Below, piece by piece: positions 1 through 8,649 of a stretch of DNA of 64,000 nucleotides. A program made the position numbers and the translations under genes. Where the stretch lies: contig CAYNOS010000009.1 of NCBI GenBank assembly GCA_964398985.1, positions 1-64,000 on the forward strand, read 5' to 3'. Origin of the DNA: CAYMRL01 sp964398985. GTDB taxonomy: Bacteria > Deinococcota > Deinococci > Deinococcales > Trueperaceae. The notes under the pieces are model-generated. The model did no database searches. It was not told the DNA's origin and was given only the letters and a program-made list of their open reading frames with translations. Positions within the stretch are counted from its first letter, which is position 1; each line of letters opens with the position of its first letter.

Positions 1-6
1 GCGGAG

Positions 7-47
7 AAGGACACATTCCCTTGCTTGGCGGCGGTGGATGTGTCCTT
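7..47. repeat. Inverted repeat downstream of lexA
   Basis: AAGGACACAT (7-16) is the exact reverse complement of ATGTGTCCTT (38-47), with a 21-nt loop. It lies just past the lexA stop. It could be a weak terminator, but there is no clear T-run on the lexA strand. It could also be a regulatory site for a gene outside the window. Confidence 0.5.
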
Positions 48-89
48 CGTTCGTTGTGATATTGGAGAGCTACGGCAGCCTTACGGCGT

Positions 90-725
90 TCAGTTACCAC
101 CCCCGTCCAGCAGCAACGCCTGAACCGCTTCGCCGCGCAGCAGGCCGCGCATCACGCCGTCGATGTGCAGTTCGGCTGCCGGCACCACGATGGTGGGGTA
201 GGCGGGATTGTGGGGGCGGAGACGGTATCTCTTGCGCCTCGCTACGGGGCCCTGCCACTCGAGGTACTTGAGCGTGCTCTCGTCCTCGCCCACGCGCACC
301 GCGCAGATCTCACCGGAGCGTTGCGGCTGCGTCCGTTGCAGCAGGACCACGTCCCCGTGCTCGATGCGATCGGCCATCGAGTCTCCCCGCACGCGCAGGG
401 CGAACTGGTCTGGCATAGCGCGCAATCCGAGGTGGCCCTCAGGTTCTGGATAGCTGCCGACGGGCACCCCGGCGGCGATCTCACCGAAGAGCGGCAAGCC
501 GCGAGGGATGGTGCGCAAGGTAAGCCGAGGGCTGCGACCAGGACCACGGCTCTCCAGCGTCAACTCGCCCTTGGCCTGCAAGGCTTCCAAGTGCTCGCGC
601 AGCGTCGGGTAGCTGATGCCGAAGCTGCGTGCCAGGGCGCTCAGTTCGAGAGGTCCGTCACCGCGCTCCTGCGCGGCGCGCAAGGCCTCGAGGATCTGCA
701 GTTGACGGATGGGGCGGGGCGGCAC
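90..725 (-). CDS. lexA: LexA-like repressor / S24 autopeptidase
   Basis: SOS repressor of 211 residues. It has an N-terminal winged helix (about 5-60) and a C-terminal S24 autocleavage domain. The scissile Ala-Gly is visible as Ala85-Gly86 in EIAAGVPVG. The catalytic Ser116 is in RGDSM and Lys153 is in STLKY, in the same order and spacing as E. coli LexA (84/85, 119, 156). It should repress DNA-damage genes and cut itself when stimulated by RecA. The GTG start at 725 has GGAGAGGAG upstream. A consensus promoter and a perfect palindrome precede it, so autoregulation is likely. Deinococcus carries divergent LexA paralogues that do not all control recA, so the regulon here is open. The error-prone cassette at 59-64 kb is an obvious candidate target, but its promoter is outside the window. 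Confidence 0.9.
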   Translation of the reverse strand: MPPRPIRQLQILEALRAAQERGDGPLELSALARSFGISYPTLREHLEALQAKGELTLESRGPGRSPRLTLRTIPRGLPLFGEIAAGVPVGSYPEPEGHLGLRAMPDQFALRVRGDSMADRIEHGDVVLLQRTQPQRSGEICAVRVGEDESTLKYLEWQGPVARRKRYRLRPHNPAYPTIVVPAAELHIDGVMRGLLRGEAVQALLLDGGGN

Positions 726-745
726 TGTGAACTCCTCTCCGAACG

Positions 746-764
746 ACCCTTAGAAACTAAGGGT
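746..764 (-). promoter_or_regulatory. Candidate LexA operator
   Basis: ACCCTTAG-AAA-CTAAGGGT is a perfect 8-bp inverted repeat with a 3-nt spacer. It sits between the lexA -10 box and its ribosome binding site, around the expected transcription start. This is a typical place for an autorepressor. That LexA binds it is inferred. Confidence 0.7.
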
Positions 765-769
765 AACAC

Positions 770-798
770 AGAATAGGAGGAGCCGCCGGCCCTGTCAA
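770..798 (-). promoter_or_regulatory. lexA promoter, TTGACA-N17-TATTCT
   Basis: On the minus strand a consensus -35 box TTGACA (798-793) is separated by 17 bp from TATTCT (775-770). The predicted transcription start falls in the palindrome at 746-764. Confidence 0.75.
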
Positions 799-842
799 CC
801 GGGTTGGAGCCTAGTACAAAGGACGCACGATCGCTGCAGGCC

Positions 843-1742
843 CTACCGACGAACGGTCCGGACCGACCTCACAAGGCGTAGCTCGTCGAGCCTCACCAGC
901 ACCACGCCGATGACGATGAGCAGTCCACCCAGCAGCTGCGCAGGCCCCGGCAGTTCGCGTAGCAGCAGCCACGCCCACAGCACGGCGAAGCCAACCTCGC
1001 TCAGAGCGATGACCGAAGCCAGCCTCGGCCCCAACCGCCGCGCCGCGCCGATTCCGACCGAATAGGCCATCGCCGTCGAGAACAGCGCCAACATCGCCAC
1101 GGCCGCCCACCAAGGCAGCAGCGCTCCCAGCAGCCCAACCTCGCCAACCTGCCAGCGAAACTCGACCAGCCCGATAGCACTGGCCGCGAGGAGCGCCACC
1201 GCGCCCACGATGAGCCCTCCAGCCGCCGTCGCCATCCCGGGCAGGCCGTGACTCACGTCAGCCGAGATCAAGAAGTAAGCCGCCAGCCCCACCGCCGCCA
1301 GCAGCCCCCACAAGACTCCGACAGGGTCCGAGCGAGAGGCGCCGAAGACGTCGAGCATCAGCGCAAGTCCCGCCAAGGCGAAGCCGGCGCCGACCAGGGT
1401 CAACGGTTGTGGCCTCTGTCCTCGCCGCAACCACAGCCACAGCACGACCAGTACGACGCCGGAGTACTCGATGAGCAGCGCAACCGCCACCGACAGCCGC
1501 TCCACGGCGAAGAAGAAGGCCAGCTGGCAAGTGGCAACGGCGAGCAGCCCGAAGAGCACGACGCTCGGCCAACCCTCGCGCAGCAGCTGCCAGCGCCCCC
1601 GCAGCTGGAACGCGGCTGGCACTGCCAGCACCAACGCCGCCCCCACCACACGCCAGGTGACGGCCGCCGCAGGGCTCCAACCGGCACCCAGCAGTCCCTT
1701 CGCGAGCGCTCCAGAGGCACCGAAAGCCAGGGCGGACAACAC
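843..1742 (-). CDS. EamA/DMT-family transporter
   Basis: Integral membrane protein of about 299 residues with ten hydrophobic segments in two EamA repeats, typical of drug/metabolite exporters. The repeats are about residues 1-130 and 140-280. The 3' end of the peptide-uptake/PepF operon is directly upstream (pepF stop at 1817), so it may export an amino acid or other product of peptide breakdown; this is inferred. The start is unclear. TTG at 1742 and GTG at 1745 lack a ribosome binding site and would cut into the first membrane helix. An AGGAGG lies 5 nt before an in-frame ATA codon near 1774, which would add residues beginning IPGRFGSGLALAV and complete the helix. No in-frame ATG exists after the last upstream stop. 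Confidence 0.85.
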   Translation of the reverse strand: MLSALAFGASGALAKGLLGAGWSPAAAVTWRVVGAALVLAVPAAFQLRGRWQLLREGWPSVVLFGLLAVATCQLAFFFAVERLSVAVALLIEYSGVVLVVLWLWLRRGQRPQPLTLVGAGFALAGLALMLDVFGASRSDPVGVLWGLLAAVGLAAYFLISADVSHGLPGMATAAGGLIVGAVALLAASAIGLVEFRWQVGEVGLLGALLPWWAAVAMLALFSTAMAYSVGIGAARRLGPRLASVIALSEVGFAVLWAWLLLRELPGPAQLLGGLLIVIGVVLVRLDELRLVRSVRTVRR

Positions 1743-1816
1743 CGCCAGCGCCAGCCCACTCCCGAACCTGCCTGGTATGAGATCCTCCTCGGTCCGCCCC
1801 TCAGGACCTCAGCACG

Positions 1817-3643
1817 TCAGTCGCCGGCGGCCGCCAGCGACTCGAGCTCGGCCACGTGACGTTCGAGCACTGCGAAGGCGCGCTCGATGGGCTCTGCGGT
1901 CGTGAAGTCGAGACCGGCGATCTCCCATGCCTCGATCGGCGACACCGAGGCGCCCGCGCGCAGCATCGCCAAGTAGCGTTCTGCGGCGCCATCGACGCCG
2001 CGGTAGACGTCGTCGGCCAGAGCGGCCGCTGCTGCGATGCCGGCCGCGTATTGGAACGTGTAGAACGGCACGTAGAGATGACCGAACTGCGCCCACGTGA
2101 TTCCGGTGCGCTCGTCGGCGACGATCTCCTCGCCGTAACCCTCCTGGTAGAGCGAGCGCATGATCTCGTTGAGACGGCCCGACGTCAGGCCCTCGCCACG
2201 TTCGACCGCGCCGTGCACCGCCAGTTCGAAGCGCACCAGCGTCGGCATGATGAAGAAGTAGCGGTGGAAGTTCTGGAACGCCTCCTCGAGCACAGCCAGC
2301 CTGCCCGCCGGATCTGTGAGCGTCTCCAGCAGGTGGCTCCTCACCAATGCCTGGTTGAAGTTCGAGGCGGTTTCGGCGACCACCATCGCGTAGGTCGTGT
2401 AGGCAAGCGGCTGCACCTCGTGCATCAGGACGCCGTGCATCGCGTGCCCCAGCTCGTGGGCCAGCGTCGAGAGGCTGGCCAGGTCGCCCTGATAGCTCAT
2501 CATGATGTAGGGTCTCGCGCCGGGCGGGTGGTTCGCGAAGGCCCCATCACGCTTGCCGCGGTTCGGATAGACGTCCACCCAGCGGTCGCGCTCCAGGCCT
2601 CGACGCATCTTGCCGACGTAATCCTCTCCCAGCGGAGCCATGCCCGCGACTATCCAGTCGATCGCGGTCTGGTACGAAACCGGGAACTCTTCCTTGCCTA
2701 GCGGCGCGAAGAGATCGGCTTCCTCGAGCTTGTCGACTCCCAACAGCCGCCGCCTGGCCGCGAAGTAGCGGTGCCAGACGCCAAGGTTGGCGGAGAAGGT
2801 GTCGACGACGGCGTCCAGCACGCTCAGCGGCACCTCACGGGGCTTGAGCTGTTCCTCGACCGTGCTTGCGTAGCCGCGGGCGCGTGAGGTGAACACGCTC
2901 TGCTTGACGCGGCCAAGGTACAACTCGGTCAACGTGTCCGAGAACTTGAGGAAGCCGTCGCTGAACGCAGCGTGTGCGTTGCGTCTGAGCGTGCGGTCGC
3001 GTGATGCCCGCAGCGCGGGCTGGGTGCTGCGGGCGACCTCGTGCTCGGCGCCGCTGGCGTCGGAGGCGTAGCCGAACGCGATCTCACCGTTGGCGAGGGC
3101 GTTGTACGCGCGCTCGGCGGCGCCGAACGCGTCGCTGGTGGCGCCCAACAGGGTCTCGACCTCGGCTGACCTGATGTGGTCCTTCGCCGTCTCCAGGCGC
3201 TCGAAGTAGCGCGCCAACTTGGCCAAGCGCTCGTCTTCGGCCTGCCATGCCTCCAGGGTGGCGGAGCCGATGGCCAAGAGCTCCGGCTGCACGAACGCGA
3301 CGGCGCTGGCGAAGCGCGCCGCCAGCGCCTGGAAGCGGCCCGCCTCGGCGCGCGCGGGAGCATCGCCCTGGTCAACGGAGACCGGCAGGTTCGCGTATGC
3401 GCGCAGCCTGGCCATGCGGCCCAGAGAGTCCCAATAGGCGTCCATGAACTCGCCGAGCGCGCCGGCGTTCTTGCCGAGTTGCCCACGGAAGGCGGCGAGA
3501 GACGTGAGCTCTTGCTCGGCTCTGGCGAACTCGGCTCGATACGCTTCGGGTGTGGGGTAGAGCGCGGTCAGGTCCCAGGTGAACGCCGGATCGACCTCGG
3601 AGCGGGCGGGCAGCGGCTGTCGGTGTGCAGCGGTATCGGTCAC
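1817..3643 (-). CDS. pepF: Oligoendopeptidase F, M3 family
   Basis: Cytoplasmic zinc metallopeptidase of 608 residues. The HExxH motif is in LAHELGHAMHG near residue 393. Two histidines bind zinc and the Glu is catalytic; the third ligand lies in the downstream region around TYAMVVAETASNFNQ. Family members hydrolyse short peptides of about 7-17 residues. The GTG start at 3643 lies only 9 bp after the stop of the preceding permease gene, so it is almost certainly cotranscribed with the peptide ABC transporter. That context supports a role in degrading imported peptides. The length matches the PepF family (about 600). Confidence 0.95.
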   Translation of the reverse strand: MTDTAAHRQPLPARSEVDPAFTWDLTALYPTPEAYRAEFARAEQELTSLAAFRGQLGKNAGALGEFMDAYWDSLGRMARLRAYANLPVSVDQGDAPARAEAGRFQALAARFASAVAFVQPELLAIGSATLEAWQAEDERLAKLARYFERLETAKDHIRSAEVETLLGATSDAFGAAERAYNALANGEIAFGYASDASGAEHEVARSTQPALRASRDRTLRRNAHAAFSDGFLKFSDTLTELYLGRVKQSVFTSRARGYASTVEEQLKPREVPLSVLDAVVDTFSANLGVWHRYFAARRRLLGVDKLEEADLFAPLGKEEFPVSYQTAIDWIVAGMAPLGEDYVGKMRRGLERDRWVDVYPNRGKRDGAFANHPPGARPYIMMSYQGDLASLSTLAHELGHAMHGVLMHEVQPLAYTTYAMVVAETASNFNQALVRSHLLETLTDPAGRLAVLEEAFQNFHRYFFIMPTLVRFELAVHGAVERGEGLTSGRLNEIMRSLYQEGYGEEIVADERTGITWAQFGHLYVPFYTFQYAAGIAAAAALADDVYRGVDGAAERYLAMLRAGASVSPIEAWEIAGLDFTTAEPIERAFAVLERHVAELESLAAAGD

Positions 3644-3652
3644 GTAGAGAGT

Positions 3653-4534
3653 CTATGACGCCCTGGGATCCAGCGCGTCCCTCACCGCATCGCCGAGCAG
3701 ATTGAAGCCCAGCACGGTCAGCGACACTGCTGCGCCGGGGAAGACCATCAGCCAGGTGGCGCCGGGCAGATAGCGCCTGCCGCGCGCCAACATCTCGCCC
3801 CAATCCGACACCGGCGGCTGCACGCCGAGACCCAGGAACGAGAGCCCAGCTATCGCCATGATCGCGAAGCCGATCCCGAGCGTGGCCTGAACCACCACTG
3901 GCCCGACGGCGCTGGGCAGGACGTGGCGCACCATCACGCGCCACTGGCCGGCGCCCAGCGCACCGGCGGCCTGGACGTACTCCTCCTCCTTGGAGGCGAG
4001 CACCACGCTGCGCACGATGCGCGCGTACTCCGGGATGCCGACGATGCTGATCGCGATGACGGCATTGACGAGACCCGGCCCCAGCGTGCCGACCACAGCC
4101 AACGCCAGCAGCAGGCTAGGGAATGCCAACAGCACGTCCATCAAGCGCATCAGCAGCCCGTCGATGCGCCCACCGCTGAATCCGGCCAGCAACCCGATCA
4201 AGGCGCCGATGGTCAGTGCCACGACCACCGGCACCAGACCCGTCAGCAGCGAGATCCTGGCCCCGTGTACGGTGCGCGAGAGCATGCTGCGACCGAATTC
4301 GTCGGTGCCGAACGGCTGCTCGGCGCTGGGGGGACGCAGCCTCAGCCGCAAGTTCTGTTGGTCGGGGGGACGGTCAGCGATCAAGGGGGCGAACGCGGCA
4401 ATCAGCACCATCAGCAGGACGAGGCCACCGCCGACCCACGCGCTTGGACTGCGACGAAACCGCCGCAGACCCGGGCTGGTGCGGCCCCTACTCGGTGTCG
4501 GAACCGCCGAGCTCGTCGTTGGTGCATCAGCCAT
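3653..4534 (-). CDS. Peptide/nickel ABC transporter permease, DppC-like
   Basis: Inner-membrane permease of 293 residues. It has the long N-terminal hydrophilic lead, a first TM near 35-60 (GGGLVLLMVLIAAFAPLIA) and a BPD_transp_1 domain with five more helices. The DppC-type segment PSAEQPFGTDEFGRS precedes the core domain. The start is placed at ATG 4534, where ATGGCTGA overlaps the stop of the upstream permease gene by 8 bp. An in-frame upstream ATG at 4561 would give a longer overlap and is less likely. It pairs with the DppB-like permease and with the binding protein at 5520-7004. No ATPase subunit is encoded here, so the ATPase must come from another locus. Confidence 0.92.
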   Translation of the reverse strand: MADAPTTSSAVPTPSRGRTSPGLRRFRRSPSAWVGGGLVLLMVLIAAFAPLIADRPPDQQNLRLRLRPPSAEQPFGTDEFGRSMLSRTVHGARISLLTGLVPVVVALTIGALIGLLAGFSGGRIDGLLMRLMDVLLAFPSLLLALAVVGTLGPGLVNAVIAISIVGIPEYARIVRSVVLASKEEEYVQAAGALGAGQWRVMVRHVLPSAVGPVVVQATLGIGFAIMAIAGLSFLGLGVQPPVSDWGEMLARGRRYLPGATWLMVFPGAAVSLTVLGFNLLGDAVRDALDPRAS

Positions 4535-5456
4535 AGCGCACCCGAGGGTCGATCGCGGCATAGAGAAGGTCGACGACGAGGTTGACCAGGATGAACGTGA
4601 GCGCCAGGACCAGCACGGTGCCCTGAACCAGCGGCAGGTCGCGGTTGGTGATGGCGTCGACCAGCAACCTGCCGAGTCCGGGCCACGCGAACACGGACTC
4701 GGTCAATACGGCGCCGCCCAGCAGGCCTCCGAGCTGCAGGCCGACGACGGTGATGATCGGCATAAGAGCGTTGCGTAGCGCGTGCTTCACCACCACGAGG
4801 CGTTTCGAGACGCCCTTGGCCCTGGCGGTACGAACGTAGTCGCGCGAGAGCGACTCGATCATCGTTGAGCGGGTGATCCTCGCGATGAAGGCTGCCGAAG
4901 AGAGGCCGATGGTGATCGCCGGCAGCACCAGATGGCGCCAGCTGCCGCTGCCGCTGGCCGGCAGCCAGCGCAACTCGAGGGAGAAGGCGATCATCAGCAG
5001 GAAGCCCGACCAGAAGACCGGCACCGACACGCCTACGAGTGCGATCGCGATGGCCGCGAAGTCGACCAGAGTGCCGCGGCGCAGCGCCGCCATGATGCCG
5101 AGCGAGACGCCGAGCACGATCGCCAGGGTCATGCCTGCCAGAGCCAACGAAGCGGTGGCCGGAGCGCGCTCGACGATCTCCGTGAGAACTGCTCGCCCCG
5201 ACCTCAGGGAGTCCCCGAGGTCGCCCCTGAGGAGCCGCAGCAGGTAGTCGAGGTACTGGCGCGGCAGCGGCTCGTCGAGGCCAAGCTGCGTCCTCAACTC
5301 CTCGATTGCGGACGCGCTGAGGCCCTGGGCCGACTCTCCCAGCAGCGCGATGACCGGATCGCCGGGCGTCAACGCCGTCATGATGAACACGACGAACGTG
5401 ACGCCCAACAGCACGGGCACGGTGCTGGCCAAACGGCCGAGGGCGTAGTTGAGCAT
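4527..5456 (-). CDS. Peptide/nickel ABC transporter permease, DppB-like
   Basis: 309-residue permease. An N-terminal TM (about 9-30, LASTVPVLLGVTFVVFIMT) is followed by a periplasmic loop and a BPD_transp_1 domain with five helices, as in DppB/OppB/GsiC. The family segment LTPGDPVIALLGE follows the first TM. The EAA-type cytoplasmic loop is represented by RDYVRTARAKGVSKRLVVVKHALRN-type sequence near residue 200. It lies between the binding protein gene (63 bp upstream) and the DppC-like gene (8-bp overlap). The substrate is probably oligopeptides, inferred from the linked pepF. Confidence 0.93.
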   Translation of the reverse strand: MLNYALGRLASTVPVLLGVTFVVFIMTALTPGDPVIALLGESAQGLSASAIEELRTQLGLDEPLPRQYLDYLLRLLRGDLGDSLRSGRAVLTEIVERAPATASLALAGMTLAIVLGVSLGIMAALRRGTLVDFAAIAIALVGVSVPVFWSGFLLMIAFSLELRWLPASGSGSWRHLVLPAITIGLSSAAFIARITRSTMIESLSRDYVRTARAKGVSKRLVVVKHALRNALMPIITVVGLQLGGLLGGAVLTESVFAWPGLGRLLVDAITNRDLPLVQGTVLVLALTFILVNLVVDLLYAAIDPRVRYG

Positions 5457-5519
5457 CTTGGGAGGATAGCTGGCGGGCGCCGCAAGTAACGGCGGCGCCC
5501 GCCCTGTCGTTGCCGGCGG

Positions 5520-7004
5520 TCAGTCCGTCAGGCTGGCGCTCCTCAGATCGAGGTAGATCCACGAGAAGGCGACGACTTCGCCTTGGAGACGGTCGCTCTT
5601 GACGTAGTTGGAAAGCGGGTAGACGAGCGGGACCATCGTCACGGCTGCCTGCGCGCGCTCCTGCACCTGCGCGTAGGCATCGGCGCGCACGGCCGCGTCG
5701 GGATCGGCCCGGCCGAGTTCGAGCAAGGCGTCGACCTCGGGATCGGAGAAGCGCGAGGCGTTGTTGACCGGGATCTCGCTCGAGTGATAGAAGGCGAAGA
5801 GCGTGTAATCCGCATCGAGTGTGACGGTGCCCCACCCGCTGATGTAGAGCTCGGTGTCGTCCTTGACCGTCTGTTCGGCGTAGGCGGCGTAAGGCTGTAC
5901 CCGCACGTCGACGGCGACGCCGATCTCAGAGAACATGAACTGCAAGGCCTGCGCGATCGTCTCGAGCGGGGCGTTCTGGTAGACGTCGAGAGTCAGCGCG
6001 AGGCCGCTGCCGCCCGCCTCGGCGAGCAGGGCGCGGGCGCGCTCAGGATCGTAAGGGTACGCCTCGTCCTGGTCGACGTGGTAACGGACCGTCGGCGCGA
6101 TCGCCGAGACGGCCGGGCTAGCCTGCCCGCGCAGCAATTCCTCCGCGATCAGCTCCTTGTCGATCGCGTGGGCCAGGGCCTGGCGCACGCGGATGTCAGC
6201 GAGCTTCGGGTTGGCGCTGTTGAACCCGACCAGGTGAGTCCCCCAACCGGGAAAGGCGCGGGACTCGAGACCGGCCTCCCCGGCCAGCGCGTCGTAGTTG
6301 TCGGCAGGCAGAGTGAAGGCGATGTCCACTCCTCCGGTCTGCAGCTCGACGACCTGCGTGCTGATCTCAGGGATGATCCTGATCACGACCTCGTCGATCG
6401 CGGCCTCGCCGCCCCAGTAGTCGGGGTAGGCACGCAACACGACCTCGCTGTTGTCGACCCAGTTGACGAACTGGAAGGGCCCGCTGCCGATGGGCTGGCG
6501 GGCGAGCGTGTCGGAGTGCGCGACGGGCACGATCGCGGTCACCGGGTGTGCCAGGTGAGCCAGAAGCGGGGCGAACGGAGCAGTCGTGACGATGTCGACG
6601 GTCGTCTCGTCGATCGCCGTCACCGCGCTGATGGCGGCCAGCACGAAACGTCCCGGGCGCGTCGCGGACGGGTCCAAGAAGCGTTCGAGGGAGGCGACGA
6701 CGGCCTCGGCGTCGAGCGCGGAGCCGTCGTGGAACGTCACGCCCTCTCGCAAGACCAGGCGCAGGGTGTTGGCGTCCGGGTAGCTCCACGAGGCAGCCAG
6801 GCCCGGCACCGCTTCAGCAGCCGGACTCAGGCGTACGAGGGTCTCGTAGACCTGGTTCGTGACTCCGAAGGTCAACCCATTGAAGGTGGCGTGTGGGTCG
6901 AGAGTCGGCGGGTTGCCCGACGAAGCGATCGTGAGGCGTTGGGCCGAGGCGATGGATCCGCCAACGATAGCGATGGCGAGAAGTGACAGCAGCAATCTTC
7001 GCAT
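5520..7004 (-). CDS. Extracellular solute-binding protein family 5 (peptide)
   Basis: Secreted SBP_bac_5 protein of 494 residues. A Sec signal peptide occupies about residues 1-21 (MRRLLLSLLAIAIVGGSIASA-Q). The family 5 sequence follows, for example QVYETLVRLSPAAEAVPGLA and LRLVLREGVTFHDGSALDA. There is no lipobox cysteine, so it is probably a free periplasmic protein. The start ATG at 7004 has GAAGGAG about 9 nt upstream; an in-frame start at 7112 would place 36 charged residues before the signal peptide and is rejected. It is the first gene of the leftward operon with two permeases, pepF and a DMT transporter. The family also binds nickel, haem or sugars, so the peptide assignment rests on context. 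Confidence 0.92.
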   Translation of the reverse strand: MRRLLLSLLAIAIVGGSIASAQRLTIASSGNPPTLDPHATFNGLTFGVTNQVYETLVRLSPAAEAVPGLAASWSYPDANTLRLVLREGVTFHDGSALDAEAVVASLERFLDPSATRPGRFVLAAISAVTAIDETTVDIVTTAPFAPLLAHLAHPVTAIVPVAHSDTLARQPIGSGPFQFVNWVDNSEVVLRAYPDYWGGEAAIDEVVIRIIPEISTQVVELQTGGVDIAFTLPADNYDALAGEAGLESRAFPGWGTHLVGFNSANPKLADIRVRQALAHAIDKELIAEELLRGQASPAVSAIAPTVRYHVDQDEAYPYDPERARALLAEAGGSGLALTLDVYQNAPLETIAQALQFMFSEIGVAVDVRVQPYAAYAEQTVKDDTELYISGWGTVTLDADYTLFAFYHSSEIPVNNASRFSDPEVDALLELGRADPDAAVRADAYAQVQERAQAAVTMVPLVYPLSNYVKSDRLQGEVVAFSWIYLDLRSASLTD

Positions 7005-7168
7005 GAGCTCGAGGTCTCCTTCGTCCCGGTTGCCGACTGGCGTCGGGCCGGTGAGCAGCAGGTTATTGCGCCTGCCCGCATGAAGCGTGTTCCGGGGCCG
7101 ACGTGCGAGCACGGCCGGCCCCGGAACGAGTCGGGAACTGTGTATCGGCGGCTCGGGGCCGCAAGCCT

Positions 7169-8485
7169 TCAGGCCAGGACGTTGAGCGCCTTGTCGAGCG
7201 CCTCGAGCCCGAACTCGAGATCTGGTCTCGCGATGGTCAAGGGCGGGGTGATCAGCATGACGTTGTAGCGACCGAACGCGTAGACGCCTTCCTTGCGCAG
7301 GGCTGCCGTGAGCTTGGCGGCCGGGGTGTTATCACCGCCGTACCAAGGGACCAGCGGCTCTCTCGTCGCTTGGTCCTTGACCAGCTCGATGGCGAAGAAC
7401 GCTCCGACGCCGCGCGCGTCGCCGACGACGCCGTGGTTGGCCTTGAGCGCGCTCAGGCCTTGTTGCATCAGCGGCTCCAACTCCTTCGCTCGCTGGAACA
7501 GGCCCTCCTGCTTCATCGCCTTGACGGTGGCGAGCCCGGTCGCCATCGCCAGCGGGTGGCCGGCATAGGTGTGGCCGCACATCAGCGCGTTGTCATCGAA
7601 GTGGCTCGCCAGCTTCTCACGCACCAGCACGCCGCCGAGAGGGATGTAGGCGGAGGCCACGCCCTTCGCGAACACGATCATGTCGGGGGTGACGTCGAAG
7701 CGCTGCGACGCGAAGGTGTCACCAGTCCGCCCGAAGCCGGTCATCACCTCGTCGAAGATCAACACGATGCCATGTTCGGCTGTGATGCGGCGCAGCCCCG
7801 CCAGGTAGCCCTCGGGGTAGACGATCACGCCGTTGGAGCCGACGACCGGCTCGATGAGCAGCGCGGCGACGTTGTGAGCCCCTTCGAAGGTGAGAACCGT
7901 CTCGAGGTGCTCCAGTGCACGCTGAGTCTCGGTCTCGGGGTCCTCGGTGAAGAACGGGCTGCGATACGGGTAAGGCGTGAAGAAGTGGACCACGCCGGGC
8001 ATGCCGGGCTCGTTGGCCCAACGCCGGTCCTCGCCGGTCAGCGAGCCGGCACCCGGTGCGGAACCGTGGAATGAGCGGTAGCCGACGAGCACCTTGTGAC
8101 GCCCCGTGATCATGCGGGACATCTTGACTGCGTCCTCGTTGGCCTCGCCCCCGCCGGTGGTGAAGAAAGCGCGGGCGCCTTCGTCCCACGGCGAGATCTC
8201 AGAGAGGATTTCGGCGAACTCGGAGCGGGTGTCGTTCCTCATCGAGGGCGCCACGTAGCAGACGCGCTCGGCCTGTTCCTTGATCGCCGCTACGACGGCT
8301 GGGTGCCCGTGCCCGAGGTTCACTGCCACGAGGCCGGCCGAGAGATCGAGGTACTTGCTACCGGCGTCGTCGTACAGGTACGAGCCTTGGGCCCGGACGA
8401 TCGTGGGCGTGCTGATCGCCCCTTGTTTGCTCCACGGGGTGAGGACGTGGCGGTGGCTTCTGGCGGTGGCTGTTGAAGCTGACAT
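7169..8485 (-). CDS. Class III PLP-dependent aminotransferase
   Basis: 438-residue fold-type I aminotransferase. It has the class III segments LIFDEVMTGFGRTG (cofactor-binding Asp) and DMIVFAKGVASAYIPLGG, where the Lys near residue 273 would bind PLP. The phosphate-binding TTGGGEANEDAVK is also present. The class includes omega-amino acid, taurine and beta-alanine:pyruvate transaminases; the exact substrate cannot be read from the sequence. The start ATG at 8485 has AAGGAG upstream, and the segment to 8611 that is open in frame is excluded. It is divergent from a GlcD-like oxidase, with 164 bp between the two. The pair could share a catabolic theme, but this is not shown. Confidence 0.9.
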   Translation of the reverse strand: MSASTATARSHRHVLTPWSKQGAISTPTIVRAQGSYLYDDAGSKYLDLSAGLVAVNLGHGHPAVVAAIKEQAERVCYVAPSMRNDTRSEFAEILSEISPWDEGARAFFTTGGGEANEDAVKMSRMITGRHKVLVGYRSFHGSAPGAGSLTGEDRRWANEPGMPGVVHFFTPYPYRSPFFTEDPETETQRALEHLETVLTFEGAHNVAALLIEPVVGSNGVIVYPEGYLAGLRRITAEHGIVLIFDEVMTGFGRTGDTFASQRFDVTPDMIVFAKGVASAYIPLGGVLVREKLASHFDDNALMCGHTYAGHPLAMATGLATVKAMKQEGLFQRAKELEPLMQQGLSALKANHGVVGDARGVGAFFAIELVKDQATREPLVPWYGGDNTPAAKLTAALRKEGVYAFGRYNVMLITPPLTIARPDLEFGLEALDKALNVLA

Positions 8486-8637
8486 ACCCGGGCTCCTTAC
8501 ACACACGGGCCGCCGCAAGAGGTGGGCGGCCGTTAGTCCGAAGCCTACAGCAAAGTGCATAGGTACGCGTGCCGACCGGACCGGGAGCCGCCACAACCGC
8601 CGCGTGCTCATGCCGCCGGCCCAGGCCGCTCTCGCGG

Positions 8638-8643
8638 TAGAAC
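8638..8643 (+). promoter_or_regulatory. -10 box of the GlcD-like gene (leaderless type)
   Basis: TAGAAC is followed by 6 nt and the GTG start at 8650. No ribosome binding site is visible, which suggests a leaderless transcript. Confidence 0.45.
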
Positions 8644-8649
8644 TGGTCA

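Noticed and set aside
4411..5835. 474-codon frame overlapping both permeases on the same strand
   Set aside because: Out of frame with both permeases and Arg-rich throughout.
5583..6986. 467-codon frame antisense to the peptide-binding protein
   Set aside because: Shadow frame caused by third-position GC bias; the binding protein has a signal peptide, ribosome binding site and family motifs.
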